From Lacrimispora indolis DSM 755 (GTDB lineage: Bacteria > Bacillota > Clostridia > Lachnospirales > Lachnospiraceae), in the NCBI RefSeq assembly GCF_000526995.1, contig NZ_AZUI01000001.1, positions 3,824,001 through 3,888,000 on the forward strand: a stretch of DNA of 64,000 nucleotides, written 5' to 3'. The notes beneath the pieces are model-generated. The model ran no database searches and was not told where the DNA came from. It saw nothing but the letters and a program-made list of their open reading frames with translations. The position numbers and the translations under genes are program-made. This document shows positions 35,453 to 46,100 of the stretch, piece by piece; the first letter of the stretch is position 1; each line of letters opens with the position of its first letter.

Positions 35453-37315
35453 ATGGATAAACATCAAGCATTAAAGCACTATTTCGGTTACGACAGTTTC
35501 CGTGAAGGGCAGGAGATTCTTATTGACAGCATTTTAGCCGGACGGGATGCCCTTGGGATCATGCCAACCGGTTCCGGAAAGTCTCTGTGTTTTCAGATTC
35601 CTGCTCTCATGATGGAAGGAATCACACTGGTTATTTCCCCGCTGATCTCTCTCATGAAAGATCAGGTAACAACTCTCAATCAGGCAGGCATTCACGCCGC
35701 ATATCTTAACAGTTCTTTAACTGCAAGTCAGTATTATAAGGCCCTGGCCTATGCGCGGGAAGGGCGGTATCCCATTATTTATGTAGCACCGGAGCGTCTG
35801 GTAACGGATGAATTTCTGGATTTTGCATTGAACACAAATATTTCCATGGTAGCGGTGGATGAGGCTCACTGTGTTTCCCAGTGGGGACAGGATTTCAGGC
35901 CCAGCTATTTGAAAATCGTGGATTTCATTGACAGGCTTCCAAAGCGTCCGGTCATCAGCGCTTTTACGGCCACTGCTACAAAAGAGGTCCGTGAGGATGT
36001 CATCGATATTCTCATGCTCCGGGAACCGGCTGTGGTATCTACCGGTTATGACAGACCTAATCTCTATCTGGGAGTCCAGTCCCCAAAGGATAAGTATGCC
36101 ACTTTAAAGAACTATGTGGAGTGTCATCCCGATCAGTGCGGAATCATTTACTGCCTGACCAGGAAGCTGGTGGAAGAGGTATGTGACCGGCTGAATCAGG
36201 AGGGATTTTCTGCGACCAAGTATCATGCAGGATTAAGCGATGAGGAGCGGCGGAAGAACCAGGATGACTTTATCTACGACAGAAGTCAGATCATGGTGGC
36301 AACCAACGCCTTTGGCATGGGGATCGATAAATCCAATGTACGGTTTGTCATCCATTACAACATGCCGAAGAACCTGGAATCTTACTATCAGGAGGTGGGC
36401 CGGTGCTCCAGAGACGGAGAACCGGGAGAATGCATCCTGCTGTACAGCGGCCGGGATGTGGTGACCAACCAGATGTTCATCGACAACAACCAGGACAATC
36501 AGGAGCTGGATCCCCTTACACACCGGATGGTCATGGAACGGGACCGTGAACGGCTTAAAAAGATGACCTTTTACTCCTTTACAAACGAATGTCTCAGGGA
36601 TTACATTCTGCGGTATTTTGGGGAGTATGGAGAGAATTACTGCGGGAATTGTTCCAACTGCTTAAGTCAGTTCGAGACAGTGGATGTGACGGATATTGCA
36701 AAGGGACTGACAGGCTGTGTGGAATCCTGCCGTCAGCGGTATGGTGTGAATGTGATTATTGATACAGTTCATGGAGCTAATACTGCGAAAATCCGGAATT
36801 ACCGGATGGATCAGAATGCCTATTATGGAGCGTTGGCAAAGGTGCCGGCTTATAAGCTTAGACAGGTTATGAATTATTTGATGCTGAATGAATTCCTGAC
36901 AGTCACAAATGACGAGTATTCCATTGTAAAACTGACCGAAAGGTCAAAGGCAGTTTTAGCGGATGGCGGATCTGTTGTCATGAAAATGGCGAAAGAACAG
37001 GAGCATACGGCGAAAATAAAGGAAGAGAAGAAATCAAAGAAAAACAAGATGTCAGCGGCATCCGGTGCTGGCCTTTCAGAAAAAGATGAAGAGCTGTTTG
37101 AAACCTTACGGGCACTTCGTATGGAGATAGCCAAGGAGGAAAAAGTACCGCCTTATATTGTTTTTTCGGATAAGACATTGGTACATATGTGTATGGTGAA
37201 GCCAAAGACAAAAGAGGAAATGCTGTCGGTATCCGGAGTGGGAGAATTTAAGTATGAGAAGTATGGGGAGCGGTTTTTAGTCTGTGTGAAGGAATCGGGC
37301 GGACATTTTACGTGA
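35453..37315 (+). CDS. recQ: RecQ-type ATP-dependent DNA helicase
   Basis: RecQ is a 3'-5' SF2 helicase in recombination and fork repair. It shows FREGQEILI (Q-motif side), Walker A GIMPTGSGKS (about residues 35-44), VDEAHCVSQWGQDFRP, SAFTATAT, MGIDKSNVRFVIHYNMP and the arginine-finger region QEVGRCSRDG. The zinc site is CGNCSNC (about 396-402), followed by the RQC winged helix and a C-terminal HRDC domain (SGVGEFKYEKYG). ATG 35453 (620 residues) is preferred because a TATAAT lies at 35398-35403, which rules out an ATG at 35402. Confidence 0.93.
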   Translation: MDKHQALKHYFGYDSFREGQEILIDSILAGRDALGIMPTGSGKSLCFQIPALMMEGITLVISPLISLMKDQVTTLNQAGIHAAYLNSSLTASQYYKALAYAREGRYPIIYVAPERLVTDEFLDFALNTNISMVAVDEAHCVSQWGQDFRPSYLKIVDFIDRLPKRPVISAFTATATKEVREDVIDILMLREPAVVSTGYDRPNLYLGVQSPKDKYATLKNYVECHPDQCGIIYCLTRKLVEEVCDRLNQEGFSATKYHAGLSDEERRKNQDDFIYDRSQIMVATNAFGMGIDKSNVRFVIHYNMPKNLESYYQEVGRCSRDGEPGECILLYSGRDVVTNQMFIDNNQDNQELDPLTHRMVMERDRERLKKMTFYSFTNECLRDYILRYFGEYGENYCGNCSNCLSQFETVDVTDIAKGLTGCVESCRQRYGVNVIIDTVHGANTAKIRNYRMDQNAYYGALAKVPAYKLRQVMNYLMLNEFLTVTNDEYSIVKLTERSKAVLADGGSVVMKMAKEQEHTAKIKEEKKSKKNKMSAASGAGLSEKDEELFETLRALRMEIAKEEKVPPYIVFSDKTLVHMCMVKPKTKEEMLSVSGVGEFKYEKYGERFLVCVKESGGHFT

Positions 37316-37352
37316 TTCCAGGGAAAAGAGGTACAATAAGGGTAAGCCTGTC

Positions 37353-37381
37353 TTGACAATATAAATGCCACAGGGTAAAAT
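37353..37381 (+). promoter_or_regulatory. Promoter of the response regulator-GGDEF gene
   Basis: TTGACA at 37353-37358, 17-base spacer, TAAAAT at 37376-37381. A leader of about 130 bases follows; I do not see a c-di-GMP riboswitch fold in it. Confidence 0.65.
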
Positions 37382-37515
37382 ATGTAAAACATAAGTTCTG
37401 CCAATGTACATGACGAAATGGGTGTCATTCAAATGTCTGCCCCAGTGTTTTTATGAGTATTCCCACATTGGCTGTTTCTGGCTATTTTGTTCGGCGATAA
37501 CATAGGGGGATTATC

Positions 37516-38418
37516 ATGGAAAATGAAATTGTATATAAAATACTCATTGTCGAGGATGGAATAATAGGCCAGAAAATGTTGGTGGATACCTTACAGGATA
37601 CATACTACGTCAACGTTGTGTCGACTGGCAAAGAAGCGATGCGAATGGTCAGGCGGTTTCGTCCTCATCTGATTTTGCTTGATATCATACTGCCGGATGC
37701 AAATGGGTTCGATATCCTGAAGGAATTGAAAGAAAATCAATCCACTCAGAACATTCCCGTTATTGTTATCACAGGACTGGATACTGATGCGGATGAGGAA
37801 AAAGCACTGCGTTTGGGTGCGGTCGACTATGTACGGAAACCTTTTAACAAAGTTTTGGTGAATGCACGTGTAAAAACCCATATTAAAATCGTAGAACAAT
37901 TGCTTACTATTGAAAAACTTAGTTTCTACGATGCCCTGACCGACCTTGCAAACCGCCGTAAGTTTGATTATCATATGGAATATGAATGGCAGCGGGCATT
38001 ACGGAAAAAAACTACCATCGGATTGCTGCTGTTGGATTTGGACAACTTTAAAAATTACAATGATACATATGGCCACAGGCAGGGAGATATCATGCTAAAA
38101 GCTGTGGCAGATGTTTTGAAAAATACTTTAAAACGTGCTACTGATATACCATGCCGCTGGGGCGGCGAAGAATTTGCTGTTCTCATACCGGAAATCAGTC
38201 AGGAAGAAGTATTATTAATTGCAGAGAAAATACGTTCCAGAATCGAGGCTTTGGAAGTGCCCAGGAGTAATTCTGATGAGATTACAAGGATAACTTCCAG
38301 CATTAGTGCAATCTGCGCGATTCCATATCAATGCCAACAACTGGAAAGCTTTCTTGAAAGCGCTGACTGTCTTCTTTATCAGGCTAAAAAGGAAGGCAGG
38401 AACCGGGTGCAGTTTTAA
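37516..38418 (+). CDS. Response regulator with diguanylate cyclase (GGDEF) domain
   Basis: The N-terminal receiver shows KILIVEDG, phospho-acceptor aspartate in LILLDIILPDANG (about residue 57) and lysine in DYVRKPFN. The GGDEF domain carries LDLDNFKNYNDTYGHRQGD and the active-site CRWGGEEFAVLIP (GGEEF about residues 215-219), so it should make c-di-GMP. An inhibitory I-site RATD lies five residues before GGEEF. The usual SIGVA block reads SSISAICAI, slightly degenerate. No kinase is nearby. AGGGGG lies upstream. Confidence 0.9.
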   Translation: MENEIVYKILIVEDGIIGQKMLVDTLQDTYYVNVVSTGKEAMRMVRRFRPHLILLDIILPDANGFDILKELKENQSTQNIPVIVITGLDTDADEEKALRLGAVDYVRKPFNKVLVNARVKTHIKIVEQLLTIEKLSFYDALTDLANRRKFDYHMEYEWQRALRKKTTIGLLLLDLDNFKNYNDTYGHRQGDIMLKAVADVLKNTLKRATDIPCRWGGEEFAVLIPEISQEEVLLIAEKIRSRIEALEVPRSNSDEITRITSSISAICAIPYQCQQLESFLESADCLLYQAKKEGRNRVQF

Positions 38419-38444
38419 CCGTTTAGCCAAGATTGTAATGTAGT

Positions 38445-38560
38445 ACGGCTATGTTGCAAAAGAGGTTCGGAAAGGTGTCATTAATATTCTTGTGCTCAGA
38501 GAATCTGGAAATGAAAGGCTATGGAGAGCTGTTTTTACCTGTGCGAAGGAATTGTGCTGA
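38445..38560 (+). pseudogene. Decayed recQ fragment
   Basis: AAAGAGGTTCGGAAAGGTGT and the following codons read AKEVRKGVINILVLRE, matching ATKEVREDVIDILMLRE of the intact recQ at about 35975. It then jumps directly to ERLWRAVFTCAKE, matching YGERFLVCVKE at the recQ C-terminus, and stops at TGA 38558-38560. A large internal deletion and a small frameshift make it non-functional. It is probably the remnant of a second recQ copy. Confidence 0.75.
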
Positions 38561-38651
38561 AACGGTTAACGGGCAAAGGCGCGGAAATTGAAATTATGAC
38601 TAGAAAACCGATTAGTAAGCGAAGGTTGAAGTTATGCAGGCAAATGAGAGA

Positions 38652-38686
38652 GGCGGCGGCTTGTTTTTGTAAGCAGCCGCCTTTTC
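38652..38686 (+). terminator. Terminator-like hairpin
   Basis: GGCGGCGGCTT (38652-38662) pairs with AAGCAGCCGCC (38671-38681), one bulge, then TTTTC. It may be the old terminator of the deleted recQ copy. The rest of 38561-38843 shows no gene. Confidence 0.6.
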
Positions 38687-38843
38687 TATAGAAAGGGTGA
38701 CTTGCTGCCCTGTATTGTATTTCCCCAAAAGTTACTCCTGGTCTGTCCTGAATCGTCTTACATCTCCCTGTTCATAGCCTGAAAATTATGGTATGATTGA
38801 AAAAAAGCGGCTTACAGGTACAAAGAGCAAAGGATGAGTTTTT

Positions 38844-41800
38844 ATGGAACAAACGGCCAGAAATATTTTTAGAGCAGTTCATGAGGGAAAGTGGCTGAGC
38901 ATTGAATACAGGAATAAAAAGGATGAGATAACCAAGTACTGGATTGCCATTCACGGCATTGACCCAAAAAACAAAACCCTGAAGGTGGAGGGCTTTCACC
39001 TGACTTTGTTTACTGCGGATAAATTTCCGTGTATTTATGTGGATTCCATCCTATCTTCTTCTGTGGTGGAGGGCTCCTATTATGAAGTGGATCCTCTCCT
39101 TGTCCAGGACATCAGTGAAAACCCTGAGAAATACCGGAACCTCTTTGCTTCCTCCGTGAATTTAAAAATACTGGATTATCTGACGGACTGCAGCCGTCTG
39201 GACACAAGACCCTACCAAAGCGATTATTCCCTCATTCACCATTTGGATGGGGAATGTCTGACTGAAGGAGAATATCCTTTAAGCGATGCCCAGTTTAAAG
39301 AGATCGTAAACCGCTTTCAGGAAGAAGCGGCCGGAGCGGGAAACAGGAAGAGCTGGAAACTGCGTCAGCTTTCCATGAATGTGCTCAGCATTGTGGTCAA
39401 AGGAAAGGGGCGGCAGCGGGAGTCTCTTTATGTTCTGGCATACAAACGGCTTTTCCTTGATGTAAAACGGCGGGTGCTGAAGCCGGCAAAGGAAATCACC
39501 ATATGCAGAGAATTCACCATCAGCGGAGAGTGTCAGAGCATCCGTAAGTTTCTTGACCCATCCGAATATGATCTTTTGGATGATTTTGAAAAGAATCAGG
39601 AGCTCATTAAGGACCGGATCATAAGCGGCAGCTCTGCCGCAGGGGGAGTGGATGACAGGCCCTATCTCATTGCCCTGGAATCAGAGGTAAAAGTGGATCT
39701 AAATTACGAGTACGGCGGCATACTCACCATGTTTGAGGAAGGCAGGGCGACTTATCCGGTCAGAGCTTTTTTTGGTAACCTCACCGCAAAGGCAGACAGA
39801 AGAAAGGATTATCCCATCACCCTGCTTCAGCGCCAGGCGAACTTAGACCAGCTTCTTGCGATCCATAATGCAGTGAAATATCCTGTGACCTATGTCCAGG
39901 GGCCTCCAGGGACCGGAAAATCTTATTCCATCGTCAACACCATTGTAACGGCCTTTTTTAATGAAAAGACTGTGCTTCTTACTTCCTATAATAATCATCC
40001 CATTGATACGGTGGTTAAGGATCTTCAGTCCATTACCTACAAAGGAAGCGGCCTGATTCCTTTTCCGGTCATCCGCCTGGGAAGTGATGAAAAGGTTTCT
40101 GAGGCCCTTTCCCATATGAAGGAGCTTTATGAACAGGTGAAAAAGTGGAAGGTGTTTGAAAATACTCTGGAAAAGAACAGGGATGATAAGGCAAACCGCA
40201 TGAAGCAGCTGACCTCTCTTCTTAAAAGGCACGAGGAAATCCTTGCTTTAAGAGAGCAAAAGGAAGCCATCGAATGTCTGATGGCAGTCAATAAGCATCT
40301 GACCTTCCAGACAGACCTTCAGGGGCGTCAGCTGGAGAGAGTAAAGGAAAGGCTGGAAAAAATCGGAGAAGTGACCGACCAACAGGCATTGGCTCTTCTG
40401 GAGGATGATGAAGAGGAGTTTAAAAAGTATCTTAATTTTACTTCCGTAAAGTATTTAAAAAGGCTTGGAGAGCCTAAGAATGCAGATTTGTGGAATATTG
40501 TGGAGATGAAGGACAAGGCAGACCAGGTAAAGGCCTTTAATGAATATCTGGGAAATCCTGAAAATGTGAAAAAGTTTCTCCGCATTTTCCCTGTGGTGGC
40601 CTCCACCTGCATTTCCTCCCATAAAATCGGTCATCCGGAGCCATATTTTGATCTGGTGGTAATGGATGAAGCCAGTCAGTGTAATACAGCCCTTTCCCTG
40701 GTTCCCATAATCCGGGGTGAGAATTTGCTCCTGGTAGGAGACCCCCAGCAGCTAAATCCGGTGATCCTCCTGGACAGGAAGGACAATGAGATTTTAAAGA
40801 AACGGTATATGGTCCCTGATGAATACGATTACTGCAAAAATTCCATATACAAAGCCTTTCTTGCCAATGATTCCGTCAGCGATGAAATCCTGCTCCGTCA
40901 TCATTACCGCTGCAGCAAACAGATCATCCAGTTTAATAACATGAAGTATTATAACAACCGGCTGAATATAGACAGCAGGGTCCAGTCGGAAAATCCTCTG
41001 ATCTTTATGGATGTCAAGGACAACCGGACGGATTACAAGAATACGGCTCCTAAGGAAGCGGAAACCATCGTGGAGTATGTGAAAGCCTTTCCTGATCGGA
41101 AAATCGGTATCATTACGCCTTTTACCAATCAGAAGGAATGCATCAGCGAAATGCTGGCTGAAAATGGAATTCATGACGTAAGCTGCGGTACGGTCCATGC
41201 CTTTCAGGGGGATGAAAAGGATATCATCCTGTTTTCCCTGGCCCTTACAGACCAGACTCCGAAAAAGACCTATGAGTGGCTGAAAAATAACCGGGAGCTG
41301 ATCAATGTGGCTACTTCAAGGGCAAGGGAACAGCTTGTGATCGTATCTGACAGGAAAAACTTAGACAGGCTCCACCAGGGAGAGGAAAAGGATGATGTGT
41401 ATGAACTGGTGGAATATGTAAAGACAAAGGGAGCGTGTGAGGTTACCCCCGATGAGGTCCATTCCAGAGCCTTGGGTGTAAAGCCTTACAGTACGGAGAC
41501 AGAAAGAGCATTTTTGATCAGCTTAAATCATGCCCTTGAGAACATACTGGGCGATAACAGGAAGTGCTCCGTAAAAAAAGAAGTTGCCATATCCCAGGTG
41601 TTTGAAGAAAATACCACGGGAGACGGACTGTTTTATAACGGGCGGTTTGATTTTGTCCTCTACGAAAAGGAATTTGGTGACAGAGAGATCCCGGTGCTTG
41701 CCATTGAACTGGATGGAAAGGAACATCTGGCTGATGAGTCCGTAAAAAAACGGGATAAGAGGAAAGAGGCCATATGCCGGGAGCATGGATTCCAGCTGAT

Positions 41801-41879
41801 CCGGGTGGAAAATTCCTATGCAAGAAGATATTATTATATCAAGCATGTGCTGGAAGAGTATTTTAAACATTTAAGATAA
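38844..41879 (+). CDS. Large SF1 helicase with nuclease-like C-terminal domain
   Basis: UPF1/DNA2-type superfamily 1 helicase. Residues 1-~75 (EGKWLSIEYRNKKDE, YWIAIHGID) resemble a WYL-type small beta domain. Walker A is VQGPPGTGKSYSIV (about 350-363), Walker B VVMDEASQC (about 604-612), motif III LVGDPQQLNP (about 630-639), and the C-terminal motifs are CGTVHAFQGDEKD (about 780-792) and NVATSRAREQLVIV (about 820-833). A coiled-coil insertion sits at ~410-520. The last ~130 residues (GRFDFVLYEK ... AIELDGKEH ... KAICREHGFQLIRV in parts) fit a Vsr/PD-(D/E)xK nuclease fold. It neighbours RecQ and SbcCD, suggesting DNA repair or defence. Confidence 0.75.
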   Translation: MEQTARNIFRAVHEGKWLSIEYRNKKDEITKYWIAIHGIDPKNKTLKVEGFHLTLFTADKFPCIYVDSILSSSVVEGSYYEVDPLLVQDISENPEKYRNLFASSVNLKILDYLTDCSRLDTRPYQSDYSLIHHLDGECLTEGEYPLSDAQFKEIVNRFQEEAAGAGNRKSWKLRQLSMNVLSIVVKGKGRQRESLYVLAYKRLFLDVKRRVLKPAKEITICREFTISGECQSIRKFLDPSEYDLLDDFEKNQELIKDRIISGSSAAGGVDDRPYLIALESEVKVDLNYEYGGILTMFEEGRATYPVRAFFGNLTAKADRRKDYPITLLQRQANLDQLLAIHNAVKYPVTYVQGPPGTGKSYSIVNTIVTAFFNEKTVLLTSYNNHPIDTVVKDLQSITYKGSGLIPFPVIRLGSDEKVSEALSHMKELYEQVKKWKVFENTLEKNRDDKANRMKQLTSLLKRHEEILALREQKEAIECLMAVNKHLTFQTDLQGRQLERVKERLEKIGEVTDQQALALLEDDEEEFKKYLNFTSVKYLKRLGEPKNADLWNIVEMKDKADQVKAFNEYLGNPENVKKFLRIFPVVASTCISSHKIGHPEPYFDLVVMDEASQCNTALSLVPIIRGENLLLVGDPQQLNPVILLDRKDNEILKKRYMVPDEYDYCKNSIYKAFLANDSVSDEILLRHHYRCSKQIIQFNNMKYYNNRLNIDSRVQSENPLIFMDVKDNRTDYKNTAPKEAETIVEYVKAFPDRKIGIITPFTNQKECISEMLAENGIHDVSCGTVHAFQGDEKDIILFSLALTDQTPKKTYEWLKNNRELINVATSRAREQLVIVSDRKNLDRLHQGEEKDDVYELVEYVKTKGACEVTPDEVHSRALGVKPYSTETERAFLISLNHALENILGDNRKCSVKKEVAISQVFEENTTGDGLFYNGRFDFVLYEKEFGDREIPVLAIELDGKEHLADESVKKRDKRKEAICREHGFQLIRVENSYARRYYYIKHVLEEYFKHLR

Positions 41880-41951
41880 AAGGAATTTTGGGAGGAAGCG
41901 CCCTGCGGGCATACCTTTATGCCCAGAAAACATGGGCGGAAAAGAGGAAAC

Positions 41952-43121
41952 ATGAAGATTTTTCATTTGTCTGATCTGCATATCGGAAAACAGTTAATCG
42001 GTTACAGCCTAAAAGAGAATCAGGAAGCAGTCTTAAAGCAGATCGTGGATTATGCGGCAGTCCATCATCCGGATGCAGTCTTGATCTGCGGTGATATTTA
42101 TGATAAAACGGCGCCTTCCGGGGAGGCCTATACGATGTTCGGAAATTTCCTGGAAGCTCTTTCCGGGATAAAGCCTAAAGTTTCTGTCCTGATCATTGCC
42201 GGAAACCACGATTCGCCGGAACGTCTGTCTTATGCCGGAGCCTTTCTGGAACGGCATCACATCCATTTATCTGCGTTCCCTCCCAAAAGCCCGGAAGAGC
42301 ACATAAAAAAGGTGGTATTGCTGGATGAAAACGGCCCGGTAAATTTCTACTTTCTTCCCTTTTTAAAACCAGGGTATGTAAGGCAGCTTTTTCCGGAGAA
42401 CCAGCCGGAGGGATACGAAAGCGCCGTAAAGGCTGTTTTGGAAAGGGAAACCATTGATACGGGTGAGAGAAATATCCTTTTATCCCATCAATTTTATGCA
42501 GCAGGAAATAAGGATCCGGAAACCTGTGAATCAGAGCAGGCAGTTATCATGGCAGGAGGCTTGGACCGGATAGATTCTGACATTCTTTCAGCCTTTGATT
42601 ACGTTGCCCTTGGCCATCTTCACGGTTCCCAGAAAGTAGGAAGAGCCATGGTCCGGTATTGCGGGACTCCCTATAAATATTCCGTCAGCGAGGAAAACCA
42701 TAAAAAATCCATTACAGTGGTAAATCTGGGGAAAAAGGGAGAGGAGCCGGAACTGGAGTTTCTCCCTCTTTGTGGAATTCAGGATGTAAGGCGGGAAAGG
42801 GGAAACTTATCTGAAATCCTGAAAAGGGCAACGGAAGAAAACCGCCATGATTTTGTCAGCGTTACACTCACCGATGAGGAAGACCCTTACCGGGTCAGAG
42901 AGCGTTTAGAAGAGGTTTTTGACCATTTGCTGGAGCTTCGGGTGGACAACGAGCGGACCAGGCAAAAGCGTCTGGAAGAGGGAGATACGGTGCCTGTCCT
43001 TAAGCCCCTGGAGGCATTTAAGCAGTTTTTCAAGGCGGTAAGAGGCACAGACATGACAAAAGAGGAAGAAAAAGCCATGGAGCGGATCGTACAGGAAGCA
43101 AAGGAGGAAGAGGGATTATGA
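41952..43121 (+). CDS. sbcD: SbcD, nuclease subunit of SbcCD
   Basis: This is a Mre11-like Mn-dependent phosphoesterase that cuts hairpins and blocked DNA ends. Metal-binding motifs are FHLSDLHIGK (residues 4-13), ICGDIYDKT (about 48-56), IIAGNHDSPERL (about 88-99), LLSHQFY and ALGHLHGSQ. ATG 41952 (389 residues) follows AAGAGGAA; the in-frame ATG at 41919 lies in a small hairpin. It overlaps sbcC by four bases (ATGA), so the two subunits are coupled. Confidence 0.95.
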   Translation: MKIFHLSDLHIGKQLIGYSLKENQEAVLKQIVDYAAVHHPDAVLICGDIYDKTAPSGEAYTMFGNFLEALSGIKPKVSVLIIAGNHDSPERLSYAGAFLERHHIHLSAFPPKSPEEHIKKVVLLDENGPVNFYFLPFLKPGYVRQLFPENQPEGYESAVKAVLERETIDTGERNILLSHQFYAAGNKDPETCESEQAVIMAGGLDRIDSDILSAFDYVALGHLHGSQKVGRAMVRYCGTPYKYSVSEENHKKSITVVNLGKKGEEPELEFLPLCGIQDVRRERGNLSEILKRATEENRHDFVSVTLTDEEDPYRVRERLEEVFDHLLELRVDNERTRQKRLEEGDTVPVLKPLEAFKQFFKAVRGTDMTKEEEKAMERIVQEAKEEEGL

Positions 43122-46100
43122 AACCATTGCAGTTGACCATGTCCGCTTTTGGTTCCTATGGGGAAAAGGAAACCGTGGATTTTGAGAAGATCGGCCATGG
43201 CATTTTCCTCATTACCGGAGATACGGGTGCAGGAAAGACCACTGTTTTTGATGCTGTAACTTTTGCCCTGTTCGGAGAAACCAGCGGACAGAAGCGGGAG
43301 CCTTCCATGATGCGCAGCCAGTATGGGGCAGAAGATCAGGAAACCTATGTTTCCCTGAAATTCTCTCAGGGGGGAGAAGCTTATGAAATCACCAGAAGCC
43401 CTTCCTATACAAGGATCAGTAAACGGAAGAATAAAAACGGGGAATATACAGCCGTTCCGGTTCCTGCTAAGGCTTCTCTTCTTTTGCCTGATGGGTCGGA
43501 ATATGCAGGCAGCCTTCGGGATATCAACTTAAAGATCCAGGAGATCGTGGGCGTGGACCAGAACCAGTTTTCTCAAATCGCCATGATCGCCCAGGGAGAT
43601 TATTTAAGGCTTCTTCATGCCTCCTCCAGGGAGCGGAAGGAGATTTTTTCCAGGATTTTCAACACTGGAATCTACAGCCGTATCCAGATGAAATTAAAAG
43701 AGCAGAACAACCTGCTTTATGACAGCCTGGAAGACAATCGTAAGATGTGCTTCCATGAGCTTGAGAATGTGGAGCTATTAGATGAAAGCTTTTACAGGGA
43801 ACCATGGCAGGAGCTTTTGGCTTTTAAGGAAACAAGGACAGAAGAAATCCAGAACTTATTAGGCTCTATCCTGGAAGAAATAAGGGAGATGGAGCAAAAG
43901 CTTTTTAAGGAGCGGGATCATAAAGTCAAGCTTCTTTCCCAGGTAGAAGGGCGATTAAGCAGGGCCCAGGAGGTAAACCGCCTTTTTGACGGCCTGATGC
44001 AGGCAAAGGAACATCTGGATCTTTTGGAAGGCAGGAAGGACCAATGGCTGGAGCTGACGGAACGGTTAAAGGAAGCTGTCCGGGCGGAAAGGGCGAGTGG
44101 TCTGGAAAACCAGTATCTGGATAAAAAACAGGAATATGAAATGGCTGTAAGGAGAGCAGGGCAGCTTGTAAAGGAATTGGAAGATATAACCCTTGCTCTC
44201 TCTTTTGCTGAAAAAGAGGCAAAGGAAACCAGGGAGGCATCCGCTGGCGAAGTTCCGGAATTGTCGGTTCTCATTGCCCGGCTGCAGGAGGCCAAACCTC
44301 TTTATCAACAGTGGAGGGTAATAGAAAAGACTTCTTATGAAAGGAAAAGAGAGGAAGAGGAAGCGGAGAAATGCCTTCACAACGTGGAAGCTGAGCTGTC
44401 CCGGTTAAAGGAACGGCTTTCAGCAAGCGAGACAAGGCAGGAGCAGGCGGAGAAGAAGGCAGGGAATCTGCCGGAAATCAGGCAGAAGAAGGCAGAACTT
44501 TTCGAGAGGCAGCAGGCAATGGAAACCCTTGAGAATGCGGTCAGGGAAGAAGAGGCAGCAGGAATAAAAAAAGAAAAATCCCAGGAAGCAGCTCTTTTGG
44601 CCCAAAGGGAATATGAACAGGCTGAAAGAGATTACAATGCCAGGTTTCAGGAATTTCTGGCATTGCAGGCCGGAATCATGGCCAGGGAGCTGACAGAGGG
44701 GAAGCCCTGTCCTGTCTGCGGTTCCGTTCATCACCCCATGAAAGCGGAGTTAACTGCGGGCGCTGTCACCCAGGAAGAGGTGGAACAGGCAAAGGCGAAC
44801 AGAAATCAGGCGGAGGAACGGCGTTCCCAAACCGCCCAGGCTGCCGTCAGGGCGCTGGAAGCCTTTCGCCACCAGAAAGAGCTTGTGGAGGGAGAGGAAG
44901 AAAAATGGTTTGGAGCGTCCTTTCCTCAGGATCAGCTGAAAGCTCTCCTGTCTGAAGAAAGGAACCGGGCCGGCACGCTTTTTAGGGGAGCAGAGAAGGA
45001 AGAACAGGAGGCATTGGATGCAGACCGCCTTTTAAAGAATATCCTGGAAGAGAGAAAGGCGGACCGGGGCAGACTTGAGGAGCTGGAAGTTTATAAGGAA
45101 AAAGCAATGAAGGACTGGCAGCAGAAACAGGTGAATAAAGCAGCTGTTCTGGCGGAAGCTGATCATGTGAAGAAACTTCTTCCATACCCTGAGGAGGAGA
45201 GAGCCGTAAAAGAACTGGAGCGCTTCCAGAAAAGAAAGGAAGAGCTTTTATTGGCAGAGGAGCATGCGGAAAAACGGTTTCGGATCATTTCGGAAAAGGA
45301 AAAGGAAGGAAAGGGCCGTCTGGCCTCGGAAAAGGAAAACCGGGAGATGCGCAGGCTTGCCATGGAACAGGCGTATCATGCCTTTCAGTCTGCTTTGGAT
45401 ACCCTGGGCTTTTCCGGGGAAGAGGATTACCGCAGGGCAAGACAGTCCCCGGAAACTGTGAGGCAGTGGGAGCAGGAAACCGGGAATTACGAAAAGGAGC
45501 TGTTAAAGGCCCGCACTGTTTACGGCCAGTATGAGGAGCAGACCAAGGGGCGTGAACGGATAGAAACAGAGCAGTGGAAGGAACAGGCTGAAGCTCTTAA
45601 AGAGGAACAAAGGCAGTTGCAGGCCAGGGAAGCCAGGGTTACAGCTATTGGCAGCAGGGCGTTTCAGGCAGCTGAAAATTTAAGGCGGCTGTGGAGAGAA
45701 AGAGAACAGCTGGAAGAAACGTACCGGCTGTACCATACCTTATTCCAGACCGCCAATGGGAAAATGGCGGGCACCGCCAGCCTGGATTTTCAGACTTACG
45801 TCCAAAGACAGTATTTTAACCAGATGATCCATGCGGCAAACAAACGGCTGGATGTCATGACAGACGGCCAGTTTTTGCTTCAGTGCAGGGATTTGGAGAC
45901 CCTTGGAAAACAGGGAGAGGTGGGCCTGGATCTGGATGTATACACCATGGCAACGGATAAGGTGCGGGATGTAAAAACTCTTTCAGGCGGAGAATCCTTT
46001 ATGGCGGCTCTTGCCATGGCCCTTGGCATGGCAGATATCATTCAGAGCACTGCAGGAAATGTTAGCATGGATGCCCTTTTCATTGATGAAGGCTTTGGTT

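Noticed and set aside
37382..37515. c-di-GMP riboswitch upstream of the GGDEF gene
   Set aside because: No recognisable GEMM core could be found in the leader.
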